Positions 35,880-43,878 of a stretch of 64,000 nt of DNA are shown here, piece by piece (position 1 is the first letter of the stretch; the number at the start of each line of letters is the position of its first letter). The stretch spans positions 1-64,000 of the forward strand of contig NZ_CAMLHX010000001.1 of assembly GCF_946479965.1 (NCBI RefSeq). The letters are read 5' to 3'. This DNA comes from an uncultured Mucilaginibacter sp. GTDB taxonomy: Bacteria > Bacteroidota > Bacteroidia > Sphingobacteriales > Sphingobacteriaceae. The notes below the pieces were generated by a model that was not told the origin of the DNA, did no database searches, and saw only the letters and a program-made list of their open reading frames with translations. The position numbers were made by a program, and so were the translations under genes.

Positions 35880-38800
35880 ATGAGGAGATTTTTACCGGTA
35901 CTTTTTTTAGTTATATGTGCCTGCCCCCTGCTTTCGTTAGCGCAGGGCGATCAATACCAATTTTCGCGTCTTAATATTGACAATGGATTGTCCAATAATC
36001 GTGTTACCTGTATCTATAAAGATACCAAGGGTTTTATGTGGTTTGGCACCAAATCGGGCTTAAACAGATACGATGGTTATCGTTTTAAGGTATTTAAGCA
36101 CAACGTAAACGATCCGGCTACTATTGATGATGATTATATAAACAGCATTACAACAGGGCCCAATGATAAATTGTGGATAAAAACACGCGAGGGGTTCAAT
36201 ATTTATGATCCGGTTTCCGATACATTCGATCACCATATAAAAGCTGCTTTAAAATCTTACGAGCTTCCCGATTCGCTTATATCGTGCATAAAAATTGACA
36301 AAAAAGGCAATTTCTGGTTCACTCATTTAAGTAAGGGTATTTACATCTATGATACTCACACGGCAAAACTCACTCATCTTTTTGCCGATCCAAAAAATAA
36401 AACATCCATTCATACTGGCTATGGCGTTGCCGTTCAGGAAGATGGAAACGGCAATATGTGGGTTATATATGACGACGGCGTTATTGACCGAATAAACGGC
36501 AACAGTTTTAAAGTGACGCTACGTAACTATGCTATAAACAAACTCTACCCTCTGCGAAAGATAGATTACCGATTATATGTCGATCAGCAAAATGATGCCT
36601 GGGCCTATGCGCCGTTTTGCGGCAATGGGGCATTTTTTGTTGGGAAGAACAATGAATTCAGGCATTTGGGAAAGGGTGTTGGTGACGTCAATTTAAGTTC
36701 AGACATTGTATTCGACGTGATACAGGACGATAAAGGATTAATTTGGATTGCCATGGATCACGGCGGCATCAATTTAATTGATAAGAAGCCTTTCAGGATG
36801 AGCCAGATGATCACCAATAGGCCTGACGATAACCGTAGCCTTAGTCAGGATTGCGTGGTATCGCTGTTTAGAGACGATGCTAATATTATTTGGCTGGGCA
36901 CATTTAAACGGGGGGTAAGTTATTACCATCCTGATATTATCAAATTTCCACTATACCGGCATCAGTCATTTGTGTCAAATGGCCTGGGCTTTGATGACAT
37001 TAACAAATTTGTTGAAGACAAGCAGGGTAATATATGGATTGGAAGCAACGGTGGTGGTTTAATTTATTTTAACCGCAAAACCGGCAAATTTACCACTTAT
37101 TTACATGACAGTTCTAACCCCAACAGCCTTAGCAACAATGTTATAGCGAGTCTCTATCTTGATCATGAACAAAAGCTGTGGATAGGCACTTATTTCGGCG
37201 GATTAGACAGCTTTGACGGCACAACCTTTACCCACTATAAGCATTCAGCAGCCGATAGTAGAACAATTGCCGATAACAGCGTTTGGGAAATAATGGAAGA
37301 TTCAAAGAACCGCCTGTGGATAGGTACCCTCACAGCAGGCCTGGATCTTTTTGACAGGAAAAGCAACACTTTTTACCATTATCCGGTAGGGGGAAAAAAT
37401 TCGGTACCCCATCAGTACATATCCGGTTTGGCCGAGGATAAAAAGGGCAACATTTGGGTGGCTACCTATAACGGTGTCGCGGTGTTACAAAATAAAACCA
37501 ATAAGTTTATTTATTACCGGCACAACGAGGCCGACAAGCAAAGCCTGGCCAACGATAATGTTTCAAATTTATTTATAGACAGCCGCAATTACGTTTGGAT
37601 GGCCACCAACGAGGGTTTAAGTATGTTTAATCCGCAAACCGGTAAATTCACAAACTTTCAACAGAGCGACGGATTGCCTGATAACGCGGTACTTACGGTA
37701 GTTGAAGACAACGCCCACAACTTATGGATGAGTACCCTGAATGGTATTTCAAACCTGATAATTACAAATAAAAAGGACGGCACTGCTAGCTATATCTTTA
37801 AGAACTACGACCAAACCGATGGCCTTCAGGGGAAGGAATTTAATGAAGACGCCGCTTTGCACACACGCGATAACGAAATAATATTTGGCGGGGCCAATGG
37901 CTTTAACATGTTTAAGCCCGAGGATATTAAATCGGCAAATGAAAAACCTGTTTTGTTGCTCACTGATTTTCAATTGTTCAACAAAAGCTTACTCACCGGC
38001 CAAAAAGTGAATGGCCACGTTATCCTGAACACTTCGATAACCGAAACAAAGGAAATTACGCTAACATATAATGAAAATGTGTTTTCAATAGAATTTGCTG
38101 CTGTTAATTTTTTTAATCCTGACAAAATAAAGCATGCCTATATGTTGGATGGGTTTGATGACGGATGGATAATTGCCGACAATAAAATACGTAAAGCCAG
38201 CTATACCAATCTTGACCCTGGTACCTATACTTTCAGATTAAAGGCTGCCGGAGAAAATGGCGTTTGGGCCGATAAGCAAATAGCGCTTAAAATAACTGTT
38301 CTGCCACCCATTTGGCGCACCATATGGGCCTATTTACTGTACTTACTTATTGTATTAGGGGGGTTATTTTATATAAGGAACAGAGGTATAAAAAAATTGA
38401 AGGCAAATTTTGCAATACAGCAGGAGCGCCAGGAAGCTAAGCAAATGCACGAGCTTGACCTAATGAAAATTAAGTTCTTCACTAATGTTAGTCATGAGTT
38501 CCGAACGCCGCTGTCGCTGATATTGGCGCCGGTTGACAGGCTACTGAAGCAGGGAGGCGATGCCGAGCTTAACAAGCATCTTCAAATGATAAACCGGAAC
38601 GGCAAACGCTTGCTTAACCTGGTTAACCAGCTACTGGATTTTAGAAAGATGGAAGTGCATGAGTTGAGACTGAATACACGCAAAGCCAACATAGTGAAGT
38701 TTATTGAGGAAGCCGTTAATTCATTTTCGGACATTGCGGAAAGCAAACAAATCAAACTTACTATTAGCTCGCAGATACCATCGCTCACTACTGATTTTGA

Positions 38801-40040
38801 CCTTGATAAGGTTGAGCGTATACTGTTCAATTTGTTATCGAACGCGTTTAAATTTACGCACGAAGGCGGAGAAATAACTGTGCGGCTTTCATTTAATGAT
38901 GCTGCTGGTACTGATATGCTAAAGATTGAGGTTATCGATAATGGTATAGGCATCCCCGCCCAAAAGGTGGATAAGATTTTTGATAGGTTTTTTCAAAACG
39001 ATATGCCCGGATCAATGGTTAACCAGGGCAGCGGCATAGGCCTGGCTATTACAAAGGAGTTTGTTGCACTGCACAACGGAACAATACACGTTGAAAGCGA
39101 AGTTAACAAAGGCAGCTGCTTTATCGTTCTGTTACCAGTTGCCACTGATGCTGTTTTACACAAAACAAAAAACGGTTTTGTTACACACAATGTGTCTCAG
39201 CCTCAGGTGGCAGCTGTTGAAAAAAATGGTTCAAAGTCGACAAAAGAACCGCATTCTAAAAAGCCCCTAATATTACTAATAGAGGACAACGAAGATTTTA
39301 GATTTTATTTAAAGGACAATCTAAGAGAATACTACCTTATTGAAGAGGCAGTAAATGGTTTGGATGGTTGGCAAAAGGTTTTATCAACGCACCCAAGTTT
39401 AATTGTAAGCGACATTAGTATGCCCGAAATGAATGGCATTGATCTGTGCCAGAAAATAAAGAGCGATAGCCGTACGAAACATATTCCTGTAGTCTTGTTA
39501 ACCGCCTTAACCGGACAGGATGAACAATTGCGGGGGCTTGAAACCGGCGCAAGCGATTATTTAACCAAACCATTCAACTTTGAAATCTTATTGTCTAAAA
39601 TAAAAAACCTGTTAAATCAACAACTTACTTTAAAGAAGGCCTACCAAAAGCAAATTGACATTGACACAGCAGTTAGCAAAGCCGATACCAATGACGAGAA
39701 GTTTATGGTAGATATCGTTAAGGTAATAGAGAAAAAAATGAGTGACCCGAATTTCTCTGTTGAAGAATTGAGTTCAGATATGGCTATGAACAGGGTAACG
39801 CTTTATCGAAAAACGCTGTTAATGACCGAACTTACGCCTGTTGAATTTATTAAGCTGATGAGATTAAAAAAGGGCGCGCAACTGTTAGAAAGCAGTCATC
39901 TAAACATAGCCGAAATAGCATATAAAGTAGGTTTTAAGAATCCAAAATACTTTGCTAAATCGTTTAAACAGGAGTATGATCAGCTTCCTACAGATTACCG
40001 GGTCTCAGCTATCAGGCAAAAACAGGACATCAAACAATAA
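35880..40040 (+). CDS. Hybrid two-component sensor-regulator with propeller sensor
   Basis: About 1386 residues, a one-protein signalling system of the Bacteroidota polysaccharide loci. Signal peptide (about 1-22); a periplasmic sensor made of two-component-regulator propeller repeats (WIG/WFGT-type blades repeated to about 690) and a Y_Y_Y domain (about 720-795); a single membrane helix near 812-832; a histidine kinase with H872 in VSHEFRTPLSL, an N-box NLLSNAFKF and a GSGIGLAI G-box; a receiver domain with phospho-acceptor D1178; and a C-terminal AraC-type DNA-binding domain. It should switch on this locus when its ligand binds. The ATG at 35880 is preferred over an upstream GTG at 35856, as it heads a clean signal peptide. 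Confidence 0.93.
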   Translation: MRRFLPVLFLVICACPLLSLAQGDQYQFSRLNIDNGLSNNRVTCIYKDTKGFMWFGTKSGLNRYDGYRFKVFKHNVNDPATIDDDYINSITTGPNDKLWIKTREGFNIYDPVSDTFDHHIKAALKSYELPDSLISCIKIDKKGNFWFTHLSKGIYIYDTHTAKLTHLFADPKNKTSIHTGYGVAVQEDGNGNMWVIYDDGVIDRINGNSFKVTLRNYAINKLYPLRKIDYRLYVDQQNDAWAYAPFCGNGAFFVGKNNEFRHLGKGVGDVNLSSDIVFDVIQDDKGLIWIAMDHGGINLIDKKPFRMSQMITNRPDDNRSLSQDCVVSLFRDDANIIWLGTFKRGVSYYHPDIIKFPLYRHQSFVSNGLGFDDINKFVEDKQGNIWIGSNGGGLIYFNRKTGKFTTYLHDSSNPNSLSNNVIASLYLDHEQKLWIGTYFGGLDSFDGTTFTHYKHSAADSRTIADNSVWEIMEDSKNRLWIGTLTAGLDLFDRKSNTFYHYPVGGKNSVPHQYISGLAEDKKGNIWVATYNGVAVLQNKTNKFIYYRHNEADKQSLANDNVSNLFIDSRNYVWMATNEGLSMFNPQTGKFTNFQQSDGLPDNAVLTVVEDNAHNLWMSTLNGISNLIITNKKDGTASYIFKNYDQTDGLQGKEFNEDAALHTRDNEIIFGGANGFNMFKPEDIKSANEKPVLLLTDFQLFNKSLLTGQKVNGHVILNTSITETKEITLTYNENVFSIEFAAVNFFNPDKIKHAYMLDGFDDGWIIADNKIRKASYTNLDPGTYTFRLKAAGENGVWADKQIALKITVLPPIWRTIWAYLLYLLIVLGGLFYIRNRGIKKLKANFAIQQERQEAKQMHELDLMKIKFFTNVSHEFRTPLSLILAPVDRLLKQGGDAELNKHLQMINRNGKRLLNLVNQLLDFRKMEVHELRLNTRKANIVKFIEEAVNSFSDIAESKQIKLTISSQIPSLTTDFDLDKVERILFNLLSNAFKFTHEGGEITVRLSFNDAAGTDMLKIEVIDNGIGIPAQKVDKIFDRFFQNDMPGSMVNQGSGIGLAITKEFVALHNGTIHVESEVNKGSCFIVLLPVATDAVLHKTKNGFVTHNVSQPQVAAVEKNGSKSTKEPHSKKPLILLIEDNEDFRFYLKDNLREYYLIEEAVNGLDGWQKVLSTHPSLIVSDISMPEMNGIDLCQKIKSDSRTKHIPVVLLTALTGQDEQLRGLETGASDYLTKPFNFEILLSKIKNLLNQQLTLKKAYQKQIDIDTAVSKADTNDEKFMVDIVKVIEKKMSDPNFSVEELSSDMAMNRVTLYRKTLLMTELTPVEFIKLMRLKKGAQLLESSHLNIAEIAYKVGFKNPKYFAKSFKQEYDQLPTDYRVSAIRQKQDIKQ

Positions 40041-40193
40041 AATAAGAGCCACCGTGTGTTTTTCAGAGCTATTCGCAACATAGCTGATACTATAAAGCAA
40101 CATTTGAATAACATTTCGTAACAAAGCGTAGATTATATTAGGACGAAATTAAACCCGAATCCAACGTAACCGACTGTTATAAAATTTACTGAA

Positions 40194-42371
40194 ATGATGA
40201 TGCGAAATAATATTGTGTGCAAATTTATTTGCATAAGCGTGCTGTTTTTATCTTTCCAATTAAAGGCGCAAACTAAAAGCGATGCGGCGCTTACCAAAAA
40301 AATAAACGGCATAGTTAAAATGATGACTCTTGAAGAAAAAATTGAAATGCTGCATGGCAACGCTCTTTTCTCTTCAGGTGGGGTTAAGCGCTTAAATATA
40401 CCTGAATTAACCTGCGATGACGGGCCGCTCGGCGTGCGCGATGAAGTATTGAGATTTGACTGGAAGTCGGCTAATTTAACTACAGATTCTGCCACGTTTA
40501 TGCCCAATGGATCAGCCCTGGCCGCCACCTGGAACCCGCGCTTAGCTAATTTATATGGCACTGTGCTGGGTGAGGAAGCCAACGCCCGAAAAAAAATAGT
40601 GATGCTGGCACCCGCGTTTAATATTTGCAGAATGCCGCTTTGCGGGCGCACTTATGAATATTATTCTGAAGATCCATTTTTAAATGCGCAATTAGCGGTT
40701 CAGGCAGTTAGAGGTATACAAAGCCAGCACGTGGCTGCTTGCATAAAGCATTTTGCCGCCAATAACCAAGAGGTAAATCGCAACACGGTAAATACACTTG
40801 TTGACGAAAGGGCCCTCAACGAAATTTATTTCCCGGCTTTTAAAGCATCAGTACAACAAGGCAACGCCTATACAATTATGTCGGCCTACAATAAAATAAA
40901 TGGCTACTGGTGTTCTGAAAATGATTTTCTGCTTAACAAAACGCTTAAGAACGACTGGGGTTTTAAAGGTGCAGTTATATCAGACTGGGGGGGCGTACAC
41001 AGTACCGTTGATGCTGCAAACGCAGGTCTTGACATTGAAATGGGAAGCAGCGGGCCCTTTAACAAATGGTTTTTTGCCGATCCTTTGCTGGCAGCAGTTA
41101 AAGCCGGCAAGGTGTCTGAGCGGCTGATCAACGATAAGGTGCATCGTATCCTTTGGGTAATGTTTCATACATCCATGAGTGCCGGCAAACCGGCCGGTTC
41201 AATAAGCACACCCGAGCACAGCAAGGCAGCTTACCGCATAGCATCAGAGTCAATTGTACTTTTAAAAAACGATAACAATTTGCTGCCGCTTAAAACGGCT
41301 TCCATTAAAAGCATTGCTGTAATAGGCGATAATGCCACACATAAATTTGCACAGGAAGGCTTCGGCGCCGGTGTAAAGGCTAAATATGAAATTACTGCGT
41401 TAGCTGGCTTAAAGAATAGACTTCCTAAGTCGATTGCGTTAAAATTTGCGCAAGGATACAAGGCAAATTATTTGGCGAGCAACACACCTGCGCAAAACAC
41501 TCAATCAGACGTGCCTGACGACAATTTAATTAACGAGGCTGTTGCTTTAGCAAAATCTACTGATATGGCCATACTTTTTGTTGGAAGCAACCGCGAGTTT
41601 GAAAGCGAGGGAACCGACCGTAAAGACCTGCAATTGCCCTTTGGCGAGCAACATCTGATCGATGCAGTTACCGCTGCTAATCCTAATACGATTGTAGTGG
41701 TGATTGGGGGAGCGCCGTATGATCTGGGTAAGATAAAAAAGAACAACCATACCATCGTATGGTCGTGGTTTAACGGGTCAGAAGGAGGGAACGCCCTTGC
41801 TGATGTGCTCACCGGCGCGGTAAACCCTTCAGGCAAACTGCCATTCACTTTCCCTGAGTTTTTAAAAGATTCACCTGCATTTGCTTTAAATACTTATCCC
41901 GGCGAAAACTTAACTGCAGAATATAAGGAAGGCATATTGGTAGGTTATCGTTGGTTCGATACAAAAAAGATAACACCGCTTTATTGCTTTGGCTACGGTT
42001 TGTCATATACCCAATTCAACCTTGCGGGCATGCATACGGATAAGAAGATGTACAAGCCCAACGATGTTATCAAAGTTACTGTCAGATTGAAAAATACAGG
42101 CAAGCGCCCGGGTAAGGAAACCGTACAGTTGTACATAAATAAAACAGATGCAAAGGTAATGATGCCCGAAAAACAGTTAAAAGCGTTTGCTAAAGTTAAT
42201 GTGTTGCCGGGCCAAACCACTAGTGTTACCGTAAATGTGCCGGTGAAGGATCTGGCTTATTACAGCGTAGAAAGTAAAAAATGGATAGTAGAGCCCGGCC
42301 AATATAAAATTTTAGCAGGCTCCTCATCCCGCGACATACAGCAAACCGCGGCGGTAGTAATTAATAAATAA
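40194..42371 (+). CDS. Glycoside hydrolase family 3 protein (beta-glucosidase-like)
   Basis: 725 residues. A signal peptide ends at LKAQT (about 25). The (beta/alpha)8 part carries the catalytic nucleophile D264 in VISDWGGVHST; the second domain includes FVGSNREFESEGTDRKDLQLP, in which the conserved ESEG glutamate is the usual acid/base candidate; a fibronectin-III-like domain (about 610-720) closes it. It would remove glucosyl or related units from the non-reducing end in the periplasm. It follows the regulator on the same strand after 153 bp, and is the only glycoside hydrolase of the locus. No terminator was seen after it. Confidence 0.92.
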   Translation: MMMRNNIVCKFICISVLFLSFQLKAQTKSDAALTKKINGIVKMMTLEEKIEMLHGNALFSSGGVKRLNIPELTCDDGPLGVRDEVLRFDWKSANLTTDSATFMPNGSALAATWNPRLANLYGTVLGEEANARKKIVMLAPAFNICRMPLCGRTYEYYSEDPFLNAQLAVQAVRGIQSQHVAACIKHFAANNQEVNRNTVNTLVDERALNEIYFPAFKASVQQGNAYTIMSAYNKINGYWCSENDFLLNKTLKNDWGFKGAVISDWGGVHSTVDAANAGLDIEMGSSGPFNKWFFADPLLAAVKAGKVSERLINDKVHRILWVMFHTSMSAGKPAGSISTPEHSKAAYRIASESIVLLKNDNNLLPLKTASIKSIAVIGDNATHKFAQEGFGAGVKAKYEITALAGLKNRLPKSIALKFAQGYKANYLASNTPAQNTQSDVPDDNLINEAVALAKSTDMAILFVGSNREFESEGTDRKDLQLPFGEQHLIDAVTAANPNTIVVVIGGAPYDLGKIKKNNHTIVWSWFNGSEGGNALADVLTGAVNPSGKLPFTFPEFLKDSPAFALNTYPGENLTAEYKEGILVGYRWFDTKKITPLYCFGYGLSYTQFNLAGMHTDKKMYKPNDVIKVTVRLKNTGKRPGKETVQLYINKTDAKVMMPEKQLKAFAKVNVLPGQTTSVTVNVPVKDLAYYSVESKKWIVEPGQYKILAGSSSRDIQQTAAVVINK

Positions 42372-42498
42372 ACCATGTACTGATCATTCAACAGCCGTGG
42401 CTAACGCTGTTGTGGTTGTATGCTAGCCAACCGTTTCGCAGGTTTTATCTTGCTGGCCGTAGGTTTCGCTGCCATCATTTTAAAGCATTGATTTCATC

Positions 42499-42527
42499 GC
42501 TCCTGAAACTGGGCTCGAACCAACTAC
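42499..42527 (-). pseudogene. Remnant of the 3' end of tRNA-Asn (possible att site)
   Basis: This stretch matches the 3' end of the tRNA-Asn gene at 43545-43573 in the same orientation, with one mismatch in the first 24 positions (GCTCCTGAA, A or G, CTGGGCTCGAACCA). Only the T-arm and 3' acceptor side are present. Such a duplicated tRNA end is the usual scar of integration at a tRNA gene. Confidence 0.7.
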
Positions 42528-42581
42528 TTGTAATTAACAAAAAAGGTAATTGATCGTTTGTTTTCGCTTTAAAAGCTCACA

Positions 42582-43457
42582 TTATTGCTGAGTAAATAAA
42601 TAGCTGGAATAGTTGATTGTAGCCTGACTTATTAGCTTGCCTATAGATATATTAACTACTATTTTCTTTTTTCCCGACTCCATAGTATATGTCTCCGAAT
42701 AAGAATCATTATTTTCAACAATGTTGGGCTTGGGTAAATAACCAAGATCTTTTAAAGCACTTTCAACTGCAGCTTTTATAGGTGCCTTCCCTTGAGCTTG
42801 CGCTTCAACGCCAAAAAACCTGAATAGATAGCGTATGCAAAACGCCGATCTTAATTCGCCAGTTTTCTCGAAATTCAAATAGTAGCCACCAAAATCGATC
42901 CTGGTAACACCATCTAAACCAACATGGCAACTATCTTTATTAAAACTTTTTCTGGCAAAAGCAGCAGCAAATGCCGGACGTTCTCTTTTTAGGTCTTCAA
43001 GAGTTGAACCAACCTTCCATTCGCCGAATTTTTTTTCAAACAGAACAAAAGCAGTTTCAACTGCCCCCTTTTCTACAACCACTTTTTCTCTTGCGTCTTC
43101 CAGTTCGTTTTTTAAGGCAAGCTTGATCTTTGCAACCTCGAGTACTTTATCTTCATTAAAACTTTTATAATCTGGTAATTTTTCAAATTGGTTAATCAGT
43201 GCTAAAAGGCTATCTGTACTTACCTGGTTGTTTTTAACCAACTCTTGCTCAATCTGTATTTGTAAATAGATTAGTTTGCTATTAGTCCCACCAAGGCTTT
43301 TTTTCGCACTCTCAATATATCTGAGCGCGCTTTTTTGATCACCCTTACTATAACTTTCCTCCGCAAGCAAGTAACCTGCTTTGGCTTCCGTTTCGTTGGT
43401 TTGCGCTATTGCTTTTAAGCAAAATAGAAGGGATAAGGAAAGTAAAAATATTCGCAT
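42582..43457 (-). CDS. Secreted protein of unknown function
   Basis: 291 residues with a signal peptide (cut after AIAQ). The N-terminal half is helical, TPR-like; the C-terminal half has short beta strands and two cysteines (about residues 177 and 206) that might bond. I do not recognise the family. It is the only gene between the tRNA-Asn 3' end and its decayed copy, so it is probably cargo of a shrunken element. Composition is AT-rich compared with the flanks. No integrase or transposase is nearby. Confidence 0.7.
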   Translation of the reverse strand: MRIFLLSLSLLFCLKAIAQTNETEAKAGYLLAEESYSKGDQKSALRYIESAKKSLGGTNSKLIYLQIQIEQELVKNNQVSTDSLLALINQFEKLPDYKSFNEDKVLEVAKIKLALKNELEDAREKVVVEKGAVETAFVLFEKKFGEWKVGSTLEDLKRERPAFAAAFARKSFNKDSCHVGLDGVTRIDFGGYYLNFEKTGELRSAFCIRYLFRFFGVEAQAQGKAPIKAAVESALKDLGYLPKPNIVENNDSYSETYTMESGKKKIVVNISIGKLISQATINYSSYLFTQQ

Positions 43458-43500
43458 GATTGGTTACCTATTGTTAATCAGGTTGGTAAATGTATAAAAT

Positions 43501-43533
43501 AAAAAAACCCCACTCGCCAGAGTGGGGTTTTTT
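43501..43533 (-). terminator. Intrinsic terminator after tRNA-Asn
   Basis: CCCCACTC and GAGTGGGG with A and T tracts on each side form a stem of at least 14 pairs around GCCA. It is 12 bp downstream of the tRNA 3' end on the minus strand and works in both directions in principle. Confidence 0.85.
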
Positions 43534-43545
43534 ATTCATTTAAGG

Positions 43546-43619
43546 CTCCTGAAGCTGGGCTCGAACCAGCGACCCTCTGATTAACAGTCAGATGCTCTAA
43601 CCAGCTGAGCTATTCAGGA
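43546..43619 (-). tRNA. tRNA-Asn(GTT)
   Basis: A 74-nt cloverleaf: acceptor TCCTGAA pairs with TTCAGGA, discriminator G; D arm GAGC/GCTC; anticodon stem TCTGA/TCAGA with loop CTGTTAA and anticodon GTT; T arm GCTGG/CCAGC with TTCGAGC loop. The CCA end is not encoded. Confidence 0.97.
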
Positions 43620-43878
43620 GTGTTTTCTGGTTTGGAGTGTGCAAAAGTAAGATTTAGGATGTAATTTCACAACGAAATATTATATTTTTTTGTGTTTGTG
43701 CATATAAGTTTTAAAACCATCTCATTTACAAGCAGATTGAATTACAAAAAGCGGCCCGTTGTGAAGCATTCATTAGGTATTCCTGACCATTCGCCTAAAT
43801 ACTAAATAAAAAACCCTTGGTTTATTTGCACTAAATATGATACTTTAGCAGCCCTTACCTAAGGACCGGTTATATAAC

